Shown: positions 1-11,929 of the stretch, one piece after another
How positions within the stretch are numbered: the first letter of the stretch is position 1
How the letters are laid out: every line of letters begins with the position of its first letter
NCBI GenBank assembly: GCA_030789695.1
Contig: CM061142.1
Location: 803,752,817-803,816,816 of the forward strand
Length of the DNA stretch: 64,000 bases
Direction: 5' to 3'
From: Scilla litardierei
Taxonomy: Eukaryota; Streptophyta; Magnoliopsida; Asparagales; Asparagaceae
The notes under the pieces: generated by a model
Database searches by the model: none
What the model was told of the DNA's origin: nothing
What the model saw: the letters and a program-made list of their open reading frames with translations, nothing else
Translations under genes and position numbers: made by a program

Positions 1-1637
1 TCAATCGGAGTTCGTTTGACCCTCCAATTGAGTGTCCAAAGATCAGCCCTAGGCTAGTTTTTCGCAAAAACTGAGCCGTCATTTGATTCAGCACACTTAG
101 GGTTCAAAACCCTAGAGGTGGGGCCCATGGGTGGGCCCCACGCATCCCGCGCGTGCCTAAATCCGCCTGGGCAGAGCCCAGGCCGCGCCTGGGCTCGCCC
201 AGGCGGCTGGGCTCGCCCAGGCCCGCGCCTGGGCAGAGCCCAGGCGGCCTTGGCTTAGCCCAGGCTTGCGCCTGGGCTTGCCCAGGCCGAGCCTGGGCTT
301 AGCCCAGGCAGCCTGTTCTGCCTTGCATTTACTGGGCCTGGCCTGGTCTGATCCTTTGGGCTGTTTGGCTCTAACTTGAGCATTTGGTGTCCGATTTGGA
401 CGCCGTTCGAACCTGGGTCTAGACCGGGACATTCCCGTCTTACCCGTGAACTTTTCCTTGCGTTTATTTTATTAAATATTGTATTAAACAATTTAATACA
501 CATTTAATCGCTTTTGCATCAAATGCAAAATAGTCCCTATCTAGGCTTAAATTACCATATTGCATCAAATGCAATTATTCCATCCCTTGCATCAAAAATG
601 CAATTATTCTCCCTAACTAATTTCTACCTATTACTAGACGAAGCGTTGCACTCTGTGTGAGACCATACAGCCTGACCCTTACAACAGGTTGGGCTCGAAG
701 CCCTATACGGCAGTGACCACTAGCAGTGGTTGCCGTCCCGGCTTCAGGAATCATCATTATGTGGTTGACTCATTGACATGAGTATTGTCGGGACCACCTG
801 ACTGTTTCCGTGATGAGTTCCGCAGTTATAGTCTCTTCGTCTAAATTGTGTCGTGTAGATCAAGTCTGGGGTACGGTTAAACTGTCAACCCCAATAACTT
901 GACTCCGGTTAGTTTCGATCAATCTTTAGTCAATTAATGTTGGACTTCTTCCAACATACTCTGCGCAGAGTTTTTACTAAAGACCGAACTAACTCTACGA
1001 CACTAACTCCCATTGACCGGGAGAGACGAATCCTCTCTTGGTCATTACTCGCCTCGTACGTTTCAAGTGACACCCAATCAAAAGACCTTTCGACAGGCAT
1101 TGCCTCGAAGCTAGGTCAGTTGATCTAAGTGGCACCGTTCACGCACAGGTCCGTCAGAATGACCTCAAGTCAAAAGACCAACTAGCATATCATCACTCAG
1201 AGTTATCATTGACAGATTGGTCAATATAACCATATGATAACTCTATTGGATCGTTCAGTGAACTCATTCTAATGAGCACCTGTGTCTCGTCTTCGACTTC
1301 GCCAAGTCAAACAATCATGAGATCATTGTCACCGCTAAACGGTGAAGACTAAGACACAATGGTCTATCCGATGTTTCGATATCCTTGTCTCGGAACATCT
1401 ACGACCACGAACCATTTTAGACTTATGCTACAGACGGTCAAACGTTTCTCCATGATCGAGATACTCATCTCGATACCCGTTTGACCTTGCATAAAGTCTC
1501 AAGACTTTACCTAAGTCGATATCTAATTATAATATAACTTAGATAAATCATTACCAAACAGCTTGCTGTTATTTCGAACAAGATGTTTGTGCTATTCACA
1601 CCGGAATAAATGGCCTCGAGGGCATCATATTCCTACA
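1..1637 (-). mobile_element. 3' LTR (partial) of family E copia-type element
   Basis: This stretch repeats 6436-8222 base for base with about a dozen substitutions. It ends in CA at 1637, directly beside a purine tract on the minus strand (GTGGGAGA, complement of 1638-1646), which is the PPT. On the minus strand it is therefore the 3' LTR of the element whose 5' LTR is 5608-8222; about 0.83 kb of it lies beyond the window start. Apart from the repeat array at 165-308 it aligns with the other LTR without length change (1-164 to 6436-6599, 309-1637 to 6894-8222). Confidence 0.9.
165..308. repeat. GCCTGGGC hairpin array, short allele
   Basis: Tandem and inverted copies of GCCTGGGC and GCCCAGGC separated by 2-4 bases, giving a run of short perfect hairpins such as GCCTGGGCTCGCCCAGGC. 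The array is 144 bp here and 294 bp in the partner LTR. Open reading frames drawn across it (Trp-Ala-Ser-Pro repeats) are artefacts of the repeat. Confidence 0.9.
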
Positions 1638-1685
1638 TCTCCCACTTGCACTCAGGCCCATTTATCTCAGTATCTTATACCGTTT

Positions 1686-1739
1686 TTACACATAAGTTTT
1701 CCCGACTTCATGTGATAGAGCCTTCGTGAGTGGATCTGC
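1686..1739 (-). pseudogene. remnant C-terminus of copia RNase H
   Basis: The minus strand reads ADPLTKALSHE followed by six more residues and TAA. This matches the well-known end of copia polyproteins (N-ADPLTK-x-L near the end of RNase H). Upstream the frame is broken by a stop within about 10 codons, and I cannot follow reverse transcriptase further. Its place, just before the PPT and 3' LTR, is correct for a copia pol terminus and supports the minus-strand orientation of the element. Confidence 0.6.
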
Positions 1740-3401
1740 AAAAACCGTCTACACTATAGACTTAAGGGGTTTTTATGTTTATATTAGACCAACCTTTTGA
1801 ATCTTATTCAAATAATTCATTTGGTCTGTTGGAATCCATAATATTTTATTTTACTTGGATCTTATCCAGTTTATCGTACCTTACGATAATCATTTAAATT
1901 TGTTAATGGTCATTTTAAATGGCTCATATCTATTCTTGATAAAGTATCAAACCTTTTGATTACTTTGTCAAAATGTATGTTCCATCCCTTTGATGATTCG
2001 TATGTAATTTATACGCTCCCACTGACCTTGAAAACTATTTGGCTAATTCATATAAGTTGGTTCGTCTAAATCATATTTAGAAAAATGAACTTATAAGTGA
2101 ATGCGCAAATTTTCATGGTCAACTTAAGCGTTTTACATCGGCTTTGGTCCGAGTAGATCTGTACACATCTGTTGACGAAACCGGTTTCATCATAATCCGT
2201 TTTAAAGAAATTAGGATGAAAACCGTTCCCGTCCAACATTATTGTACTTCACTATTTTCTTTTCTGCACCAATCTTTCAACTTAAAGATTTACTTGCAGA
2301 AAGTGAGGAAACGTTTTCCTTGGGCACGTAAACTAAATTCTCAAATTTATTTACGCACACGGACTTGCATCAAGTTTTAAATCGGAGTTACTACTCCGAA
2401 TTTCATCCTAGAAGTTGACTAAGTCATCATCAGTTATGATGTCTAACTCGACAATCCGTCTCACGAGATTCGAGTAATAATACAACTTCCTTACGATTGA
2501 TTTATTGAATATATTATTGATAATGTCCTTATAGAACATTATCAAAACCTAGGCATTACTATCTGGGACTTAACCCAGAGGGAGGACTTAACTCAGAGTC
2601 ACTTACAATGGATCACACTAAATCTAATTAAGTGTGATTCATACCTTTTAACACACCGATGTGTTTAACAGACTTGATCTGAGAGAAAATCACATTTTCT
2701 TTTAATTACACAAGATTTTATTTAGCTAAGTATTTGACCATTCGATCTAATCGAATCAGTTTAAATACTTTAGTCATTTCGTTCTTTATTTTATCAGACT
2801 TGTGTTTCATCAAGAACACGTGTCTTAATAAAATATACGAATAACTTATTTTGGTTAATCTAGACTCGGGTACATCAATATGTACTAGATTGAGTTCGAC
2901 AACTCATTCTCCCACTGTCTCACAGATGGGTTTCAGCCATTGTATCTAAGAGGCTAAGACTCACAAGTGTCCGTAGACTTCATAATACGAGAGGTCAGAC
3001 CCCTCTTTATGTGACTTGTGAAGCTTAATCTCTTGATACGGCCTAGTCTAATTTTACCATATAAGTTTGCTACTATCTTGTGTATTTATATATTAACATT
3101 TAATATATATATAGTTATTTACAAATTACTTAACACAAAACATTACTTCAGAAGCAATGTGACGACATTCGTCAAAATGTGTTAAACGTCTTTTGTATAA
3201 CAACTTATTCCGAAATGTTACATCAAAATATGTCACGTTTTCATTTCCTCCTACTTATGCCTCTACTAATGATAAATTAAACTAACTTTCTCAATTGACT
3301 TTCCGAAGTGCCTTCTACCTTTTCTAAATCACATTTAGATATCAACATAAATAAATAGATATGCAAGCAACTTATGTATCCAAACGCTTAAGCTTTGCAA
3401 T

Positions 3402-4386
3402 CTTGAGTGTAGCTCAAGAAGTTGCTTGTCTCAAGACCCGGTTGGGATACATAGTCTTGCACCGCTCATGCACTCGTATTCGACTCAAAACGGTTTGATC
3501 GAATTTTCGAACTTTGCGGATCAAAATTGTTTGTCCATACAACCTTGAGGGTAGCTCGACAAGTTGTAGGGAGAAACATACTTTGAATGTCCTATATGTT
3601 CAAGCTGCCTCATATAGAGACGAGTGACATGTAGTTTTAATTTATTTATTGGACCCAGAACTTAATGAAATCATATTTCTTAAGTCTGTTCTGTAGAAGG
3701 TCATTTAATGTCAATGAGAATATAGTTTAATTATATCAATTAGAATTTAACTTGATATTCAATTAATCAACTTTTGACCAATTAACTTATTAAAATATTA
3801 TATTTTAATTCCTATGGTAAACATAGTCTTGCCATAGTTTTAGTATATGTTCAATATTAAATATAGGTAGATTGGCTTTTATCTATCTATATCCTCCCAC
3901 TATTATTACGAACGTTTTAAAGCTTAATAACGAACGATTTAATCGAATTAAAAATTAATGGGTAAGAGTTCCAATCACCTTGAGTCTAAACAACCTTGAG
4001 TGTAGCTCAACAAGTTGATTGACTCTGCGATCGGAAGATGACTCTTCATCAATCATATCGGATATGACTCTCTTAATCGGTTTTTGCCCCTAGCCATTCG
4101 TGATCATGAGTGTGCTCATCCAAATCACAATGTCTAGTTTAGTCGGACCCTTGTTTTCATGTCTAGCCTGACTTGCCCCTCAGCTCGGTGTATGCACGAC
4201 ACGTCGGTTTGGGTCAGGTCTTAGACTACATCTAGGCAGACTACATCCTTGACTAAACTTGCGCCGCCGCTCGGTGTATTCACGACAACGTCGGTTTGGG
4301 TCAAGTCAAGATGTCATCTTATGTATTTAAGAAGTTGGTTTCTACAAGGTTGCCATGTCACAGCTTGAGTGTATCTCAACAACTGT
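3402..4386. repeat. dispersed stem-loop motif CTTGAGTGTAGCTCAA
   Basis: Four copies within 1 kb, near 3402, 3541, 3991 and 4364. Each has arms CTTGAG/CTCAA around a 5-base loop and is usually extended by CAAC...AAGTTG. Related copies sit in the second family E element near 18049 and 18329. The function is unknown; the repeats could fold in the element RNA. Confidence 0.6.
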
Positions 4387-5593
4387 AACACGGGCCCTAT
4401 AGTTGCTAACCCCTAAAACAAGGATGGCTACGGCTAATCTTGAAAAAGATCATTAACGTATTTGACTTAGATATAGTTCATGGTGTCATACAATCATGAT
4501 TCGCGACATTGCGGTCCAGCGGAACTCAGCCAGGGAATTGACTAAGCCAGGATCACTATCCCTTAAAGGGTGATCCAGAACTCTTAGCCAAGCACATTGA
4601 CTGGATCATGGTCCATTGAATGAAGCTTGTCATTTTTGTATGTATGCCATAGACTAAACAACTTTTATTAACAACTAATTAATCCTATCAACTAGTTGAA
4701 TCCTTAAATTCAAAATTTTAGGATTTGTTTAATAACTTTTATTAAGTCCTTATCAACTATAAGGTTCACGTGCTATCCTAATCGTTATTAGGATTTTAAT
4801 AAATTATTAACAACGCTAAAAGCGAAGTCCTTTAATGAGAATTAATTATAACAATTAGAATTGAAAATTCATTTAAAGGACTACCCTAATCAGGAATTAG
4901 GTCTTATATTGTTGTTAATGTTTTATTGAAACATAGCATGTCATTAAAATTCAAGTAATAAATTTTAATCATTTTTAATGGCTAACCTAAAGGGTTGTCT
5001 TGTGTTATCAAATAAGGGACAAGATTAGCAAGCCATTAAAATAAAGCTACACTAATTTTATCAACATAAAATGAAAGTGTATATCTATTTAACAATTAAA
5101 TAAACTAAGTATATCGCATAAACAATTTTTGGACTTTTAAAATCAGTTTTAAAAAATATTTTATAAATTTAAAAAATTACTTTTAAAAATTTTCCATGTT
5201 CAAAAATTTATCATATACAATTTTTAAACATCTAAAACATTTTAAACTTATCGCATAAATTTAAAGCCTTAAAATCAATTTTAAAATTTATCACATAAAT
5301 TTAAAAACACCATTTTAAAATTTCCATGCTTAAAAAATTTATCATATAAAAAATTTTAGGCATCCAAAATAATTTTAAACTTTTAAAGATTTAAAATTAG
5401 TTTTAAAATTATCACATAAATTTTAAAACGTTATTTTTAAAAAATTTCATGTTCAAAAATATCAAAAAGAATTTTTGAACATCTAAAACATTTTTAAAAT
5501 TTTATCTCATAACTTTAAAAACATTTGAAAAGCATTTAAAAGCATTAACAAGTTTAATGAAATCGCAGTACCTAGATCGACTACGCAAACCTA

Positions 5594-5606
5594 GGCTCTG
5601 ATACCA
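5594..5606 (-). promoter_or_regulatory. PBS of family E element (tRNA-iMet)
   Basis: The minus strand reads TGGTATCAGAGCC, complementary to the 3' end of plant initiator tRNA-Met, one base from the LTR edge at 5608. It fixes the element on the minus strand and makes 5608-8222 the 5' LTR. Confidence 0.9.
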
Positions 5607-6230
5607 CTGAAGGGAATTGGCGGTCCCTTAGGGCACAAAAACTCTAGTCACGTCCTAAGTCGGACGGAACATAGACAGAAAAACAATAGCAGCGGAAGAA
5701 AAACTAGTTAATCTAAATTAACAAGCAGTTAAAACATTTTAACTTAGCCCTAAGGTCCAAGACCCTATGCCAAGATCTATGGCGACTTGGGATGGATCTG
5801 ACCATCCCAAGCAGGATCTAGCCTACTGCGATTAAATTAAACTAATACTAATAAAATACTTTAACCACATACCCGGAATCTCAGCCCTGGGGCAGGCGAG
5901 ATGTTCCGCGCCGTCTTCCGAGCTGCTCCCGTCCCACGCCGAGCCGCTCCTTGAACCGCTCCCCGAACCGCTCTGCATCCCGAGGCGATCAATCCCCGTG
6001 CCGCCGAGCCAACCACGCGCCGAAGAAAGTTTCACGCGAGTGAAACCTCCGCCTAGATTTCGGATCCAGAATCCGAACTCCTTTGCGGCTTTGCCAGAGC
6101 CCTCAGGAGTAAGGAAGAAATTTAGGGAGGAGAAATATTAATTTAAGCTTAGATCCGAGCGTGCTCCAACATTTACGAGAGCCGCTCAGATCTAGAGCTT
6201 GGGACGAGTTTTGAGGAAGGGGGGAGACCC

Positions 6231-6243
6231 CTATTTATATAGG
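6231..6243 (-). promoter_or_regulatory. LTR TATA box, CCTATATAAATAG
   Basis: Reads CCTATATAAATAG on the minus strand inside the 5' LTR. The same box recurs in the two other LTRs of this superfamily (10009-10025 plus strand, 22135-22147 minus strand), each time followed by CCCC-rich leader sequence, so it is likely the transcription start region. Confidence 0.7.
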
Positions 6244-6599
6244 CGGCGGACTCTCCCCTTTTCTCAAAATCCGATGTGGGACTAAATAATGGGTTAATTA
6301 AAATCAAGTTAGTTTGCACTTCACAAAGTGCAAACTTCCGTGAATTTTAACTCACTCACCGTTGAGCTTGAAGATTGATACAACCTATCAATACGACGAG
6401 CGTTCAACGGTGAACGCATAGGAAAAAACCGTTCGTCAATCGGAGTTCGTTTGACCCTCCAATTTAGTGTCCAAAGATCAGCCCTAGGCTAGTTTTTCGC
6501 AAAAACTGAGCCGTCATTTGATTCAGCACACTTAGGGTTCAAAACCCTAGAGGTGGGGCCCATGGGTGGGCCCCACGCATCCCGCGCGCGCCTAAATCC

Positions 6600-6893
6600 G
6601 CCTGGGCAGAGCCCAGGCCGCGCCTGGGCTCGCCCAGGCCCGCCCCTGGGCTGGCCCAGGCGGCCTGGGCTCGCCCAAGCCCGCGCCTAGGCAGAGCCCA
6701 GGCGGGCATGGGCTTTGCCCAGGCGCCTGGGCAGAGCCCAGGCGGGCCTGGGCAGAGCCCAGGCTTGCGCCTGGGCTAGCCCAGGCGGGCCTGGGCTAGC
6801 CCAGGCCGAGCCTGGGCTTAGCCCAGGCAGCGCCTGGGCTCTGCCCAGGCCGAGCCTGGGCTTAGCCCAGGCAGCGCCTGGGCTAGCCCAGGC
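6600..6893. repeat. GCCTGGGC hairpin array, long allele
   Basis: 294 bp of GCCTGGGC/GCCCAGGC hairpins, for example GCCTGGGCTAGCCCAGGC. It lies about 360 bp upstream of the LTR TATA box. Compared with 165-308 it has exactly 150 bp more, and this is the whole length difference between the two LTRs. Confidence 0.9.
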
Positions 6894-9360
6894 AGCCTGT
6901 TCTGCCTTGCATTTACTGGGCCTGGCCTGGTCTGATCCTTTGGGCTGTTTGGCTCTAACTTGAGCATTTGGTGTCCGATTTGGACGCCGTTCGAACCTGG
7001 GTCTAGACCGGGACATTCCCGTCTTACCCGTGAACCTTTCCTTGCGTTTATTTTATTAAATATTGTATTAAACAATTTAATACACATTTAATCGCTTTTG
7101 CATCAAATGCAAAATAGTCCCTATCTAGGCTTAAATTACCATATTGCATCAAATGCAATTATTCCATCCCTTGCATCAAAAATGCAATTATTCTCCCTAA
7201 CTAATTTCTACCTATTACAAGACGAAGCGTTGCACTCTGTGTGAGACCATACAGCCTGACCCTTACAACAGGTTGGGCTCGAAGCCCTATACGGCAGTGA
7301 CCACTAGCAGTGGTTGCCGTCCCGGCTTCAGGAATCATCATTATGTGGTTGACTCATTGACATGAGTATTGTCGGGACCACCTGACTGTTTCCGTGATGA
7401 GTTCCGCAGTTATAGTCTCTTCGTCTAAATTGTGTCGTGTAGATCAAGTCTGGGGTACGGTTAAACTGTCAACCCCAATAACTTGACTCCGGTTAGTTTC
7501 GATCAATCTTTAGTCAATTAATGTTGGACTTCTTCCAACATACTCTGCGCAGAGTTTTTACTAAAGACCGAACTAACTCTACGACACTAACTCCCATTAA
7601 CCGGGAGAGATGAATCCTCTCTTGGTCATTACTCGCCTCGTACGTTTCAAGTGACACCCAATCAAAAGACCTTTCGACAGGCATTGCCTCGAAGCTAGGT
7701 CAGTTGATCTAAGTGGCACCGTTCACGCACAGGTCCGTCAGAATGACCTCAAGTCAAAAGACCAACTAGCCTATCATCACTCAGAGTTATCATTGACAGA
7801 TTGGTCAATATAACCATATGATAACTCTATTGGATCGTTCAGTGAACTCATTCTAATGAGCACCTGTGTCTCGTCTTCGACTTCGCCAAGTCAAACAATC
7901 ATGAGATCATTGCCACCGCTAAACGGTGAAGACTAAGACACAATGGTCTATCCGATGTTTCGATATCCTTGTCTCGGAACATCTACGACCACGAACCATT
8001 TTAGACTTATGCTACAGATGGTCAAACGTTTCTCCATGATCGAGATACTCATCTCGATACCCGTTTGACCTTGCATAAAGTCTCAGGACTTTACCTAAGT
8101 CGATATCTAATTATAATATAACTTAGATAAATCATTACCAAACAGCTTACTGTTATTTCGAACAAGATGTTTGTGCTATTCACACAGGAATAAATGGCCT
8201 CGAGGGCATCATATTCCTACAGATATGCCGCTGGAAGAGGAACTGCAAGGTGTACCTTACAGAAAAGAAAAAGGGGCATACTGATTATGAGAAGTTAGTG
8301 ACTGATTTGAAACTTAAGTCTTAAACGGTTCATGGTCATAGATGTGTCGAGAATAGGATATCGGTAAATCGGTTAGACCATTGTGTCTTTATCTTAACCT
8401 AGGGTAATGATGATCTCATAGTCATTCGACTTGGCAAAGTCGGAGACGAGACACATGTGCTCATTAGCTCTAATGAGTCCACTGAACAACCAACTTAGAG
8501 TTCTTAAATGGTTAAGCTTTAACTAAACTGTCAATAATAACTCTAGAGTGATGATAGGCAAGCTGGTCCTTAAGACCTGAAGTCATTAGTACGAACCTGT
8601 GAGTGGATAGTGTCACTTATATCAATAGTCTAGCTTCAAGGCACAGCCTACTGAAAGATCTTAAGTTGGGTGACACCTGAAGCTCACGAGGGAAGTAGAT
8701 GACTAAGATGAGATTCATCTCTTCCATTAAAGGGAAGTTAGTGTCACTGGATCAGTACGGTCTTTGTGTTAATCCTCGGTCGGGGTACGTTGTAGGATGT
8801 ACAACGTGAATACACCAAAGACCGTTGTATACTGACTGATGATGGCTAGTAGGGTTAATGGTAAACCATACCCTAGGCCTTGCAGAGACACATCTTGACG
8901 AAGGGACTAAAACCGCGATGTTCATTACTGACACAGTCAGAGTGATCCCGACGACACGTTTGTTAGTGGGTCGATCACATAAGTATGATTCTGAAACAGG
9001 GACGACGCCTGCTACTCGTGGTTGCCATCGTCTAGGAGTTTCGAGCCCCAACCTGTAGTAGGGTCAGACTGTAGGGTCTCACCCTGAGTAGTATTCGCGT
9101 CTTAGTAATATGAAGAACGTTAAGAGGAATTCATTCGATGAAATGGAATTATTAAATCCACAAGTTAGTTGCGAGTTCAAGTTTAATATGGGACAAATTT
9201 TGCATGTGATGCAAACTAGATTAAATGTTTCGTGAATTTTTTACGAAAATATTTAATGGAATAAACGCGTTGGAAAGGTTACATGGATGACGGGATCGTC
9301 CCGGTCTAAACGCATGTCCAAACCACATAAAAACGGAGTCCAAATGCACAAGTTAAAGCC

Positions 9361-9620
9361 AAAACAGTCAGCCCAAACAGTTTGGACTGAAACCAGCACA
9401 AGGGGGTCAGCCCAAATAGGTTGGGTTGACCCCAGCCAAAATTCAAAGGGAACCAGCCCACTTGGGCTGGGTGCCCAAGGCCAAATGGGCTTGGGCGCCC
9501 AGCCCAAGCGGGGCGGGCTGGGCTGCCTGCTATGCGGGAGGAGCCCAAGCCCGCCCGCTAAGCGAGCAGGTGTCAGGCCCACCCGCTGCAGCAGGCAGGC
9601 ACCCGCTGCAGCAGGCGGAC
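9361..9620. repeat. GC-rich inverted-repeat cassette of the 8223-10591 LTR
   Basis: A cluster of short inverted repeats: CAGCCCA-CT-TGGGCTG at 9454-9469, further AGCCCAA/TTGGGC copies around it, and two CCCGCTGCAGCAGG units near 9590-9615. It lies about 390 bp upstream of the TATA box at 10009. The flanking bases are conserved with family E; the cassette is not. Confidence 0.65.
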
Positions 9621-10008
9621 CTGCCAGCGCCTTAAAGGCACATGCAGCGCTCGCGCCTCGAAACACATGCGATGTATGCTGCGCACACGTGCCCATTAAA
9701 CCATAGGATTTAGTGAGATTTTTTTTGCGACTAGGACTTGTGCGTTTTTGTGGGTTTTTGCTAACTTTGAGAAAACGTTTGAGGTGTCAAACGACGCCGG
9801 ATTCACTTGCCGTTTATTTCTACCCATTCACCATTCGAAGCTCTTCGAAATGATAGCTTGTATGGTGTCTGAAGTTTAATGGTTGAAGAGATTTAATTCG
9901 TTGAAGTTGGGCCTTTGAGAAAGGCTTACTAATTTCATTAACTTAATTAAATCTATCTTCATTTAACTTTGTCCCACATTGCTCGTGACGAAAAAGGAGG
10001 AGCCGACT

Positions 10009-10025
10009 CCTTATATAAATAGGGG
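10009..10025 (+). promoter_or_regulatory. LTR TATA box
   Basis: CCTTATATAAATAGGGG on the plus strand, equivalent in position to the TATA boxes of the other family E LTRs. Confidence 0.65.
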
Positions 10026-10591
10026 TGCCCCCTCTTCATTGTAGAGTGCACCAAGTGATCGATTCGAGAAGCTCCTAACTGTTGAGCACTCTCGATCGTG
10101 AACTTAAACATTCCTCTCCTCTTTTTCTTCATATCCTCCCGTCGGGTCCTAGCAAGACTACGAGGAGGTTTGGATCGGATCCATACGTCTTTGACGCGGG
10201 TCTGCTCAAGTGAAACTTTCTTCGAAAAGTGATCGGCTCGGAGGTGGCTCGGGTAGATCGGTTCGAAGGCGCAAGGCAGCTCGGCTACGAGAAGCGAAAG
10301 AATGTGGTGCGGAACATCTTGCATGTCCTAAGGCCAAGATTTCATGTATGTCAGTTAGTAGCTTTTTAGAATAATTATTTTAATAATGTCGTAGTAAGAT
10401 AGATCCCTCTTGGGGTGGTCAGATCCACCCCAAGTTGGCATAGATCTTGGCGAGGTTCTGGCTCGCCTTAGGGCTCGCTAAAATGTTTGGCATAGTTTTC
10501 GTATTTTCGTTGTGCATGATTTCCCCTCTGTTGTCCGTCCGACTTAGGACGGACACGGATCTGAGCCCTGAGGGTATACCAAAACCCTTCA

Positions 10592-10823
10592 TAGAAGTCC
10601 TAAGCCACATAAACAACTTTAGGCACAATAATGTTCTTTTCAAACTACACTAATTTTTATACTATGAATATATCTATACAAAATCAAAGCAAAATTTGCA
10701 AATAAATAAATGGATGTACAAATAATATATACATAAAAAGTATAAAGATCTCACCAATTTCTTCAAGCTAATTGAAAATTGCAAAATTGTAGATCGTTGT
10801 CCCTGGCAACGGCGACCAAAACT
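10592..10823 (-). mobile_element. 5' internal fragment and PBS of a Tat-like gypsy element
   Basis: The minus strand at 10818-10800 reads TGGTCGCCGTTGCCAGGGA, close to the TGGCGCCGTTGCC PBS (tRNA-Asp type) typical of Tat and Athila gypsy elements. The few bases between it and 10824 would be the LTR junction. Only about 200 bp of internal sequence remains before the neighbouring LTR at 10591. No coding sequence is visible. Confidence 0.6.
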
Positions 10824-11829
10824 TGCTCGTCTCAAAATATTGCATCGGCTAAGCACTGGAGGTCAAGAAATAATAAACTCAGTGAGTCAGGTATCGTATC
10901 CATAGGGACAAATCTCGTTAGCAAAATCATAATTCTAAAGTTAGGCTAGGAAATAATTCAATGAAAACCAAACCACCTTTCAAAGGCTAAATGATTGCTG
11001 GAGAGTTAACGTTTTAAAATTAAAGAAAATATGCTGGGAGAAGTGTGAGTGAAACAACATGAGGAGTGTGTGTGTTGTGATTTCATTAGGGTAATGCCCA
11101 ACGATGCTTTTCAATTTCTGATAACTCAATGATGCGCCTTTTGGGCAAACATCACCGTAAGATTTCCTGGTGGGATTATGCCCAATAATATACAAGTATT
11201 CATTGGATTAATGAGTTCTATATCCTAAGTGCTAGGTAATGCCACGCAGCACACCACCCTAATCTAACTAGGGCCCCTAAACTGGTCTTATGCATGTAGG
11301 TGGTGTCTCGTCGCACGCCATTCTTGAATTCCTCGACAGATAATACAAATGCACATAGATAATGCCTCGCAACACATTATCCAATAGGGACCCTTCACGG
11401 GTAGTGCACATTCTCGCAGGAGATTCCTCACGGCATTCCTTCCTCATCGAATCCCTCATGGGTAATGAATTGCAATACGAATAAAGATAATCCATAATCT
11501 ATTGAAATAAACATTTAACAGCTCCTAGATGATTGAAAACATAGAGGGAATAATCCCCAATAACATGACAACATCCACACAATATATTAGCTAATCATGA
11601 AAATAGAAATGATAATCTGCATTGATAATGCTATGAGTTCTAAACAAATAGAGAATCAAATAAACAAAATCAAGAGAGAGTTAATAATTTCTATCACACA
11701 ATTGAACTGAAGCTCAGCCCTAATCCTTTGTGCTCAACGGTACTCTTCCCCTCAGCTCAGGGCTAAACCCAAATCTAATACAAGGTTGAACAAATGAAGA
11801 AGAATGGTTATCCCTAATTACATTTTCCT

Positions 11830-11841
11830 GTATATATAGAC
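11830..11841 (-). promoter_or_regulatory. LTR TATA box
   Basis: GTCTATATATAC on the minus strand, about 90 bp downstream (minus direction) of the AGACGTCTG motif cluster. Confidence 0.5.
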
Positions 11842-11929
11842 ACTCAACCCTCAAAATAATCTCCACCGTTTGATCTTCGATCAAAGGCTGTGATTAAAAT
11901 GGGTTCGGAACGAATTCTGCTCCAGATTG

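Larger units (their letters stand above)
1638..5607 (-). mobile_element. internal region of family E element, non-coding
   Basis: About 4 kb between the PPT (1638) and the PBS (5594-5606) with no ORF of useful length on either strand. It is AT-rich, above all at 4900-5560. The only protein trace is a copia RNase H tail at 1686-1739. A repeated stem-loop motif occurs at 3400-4390. Another duplicated block (GCTCGGTGTAT...GTCGGTTTGGGTCA) lies at 4184-4226 and 4264-4310. The LTRs are nearly identical while the interior does not code, so this is most likely a non-autonomous derivative moved by a partner element's enzymes (inference). Confidence 0.75.
5608..8222 (-). mobile_element. 5' LTR of family E copia-type element
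   Basis: A 2615-bp LTR running from TGAAGGGAAT to ATTCCTACA on the plus strand (TG...CA, imperfect terminal inverted repeat). The PBS lies just outside the left edge. It holds a hairpin array (6600-6893) and, 350 bp further in the transcription direction, a TATA box (6231-6243). The flank at 8223-8227 is GATAT; the matching duplication would lie outside the window. Confidence 0.9.
8223..10591 (+). mobile_element. diverged, 5'-truncated LTR related to family E
   Basis: From about 8320 this is recognisably the reverse complement of the family E LTR, with matching blocks around the motif for anti-sense 7900-8010, the TATA region and the closing CCCTTCA at 10585-10591. It therefore lies on the plus strand. 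The first about 100 bases and the usual TGTAGG start are degraded or lost, and no tRNA-iMet PBS follows 10591, so it is a truncated or solo LTR. The GC-rich cassette at 9361-9620 sits where family E has its hairpin array but differs in sequence. Confidence 0.7.

Noticed and set aside
157..503. Reading frames over the GCCTGGGC array (also 6687-7087)
   Set aside because: Frames are open on both strands only because the repeat lacks stop codons; the products are simple Trp-Ala-Ser-Pro repeats.
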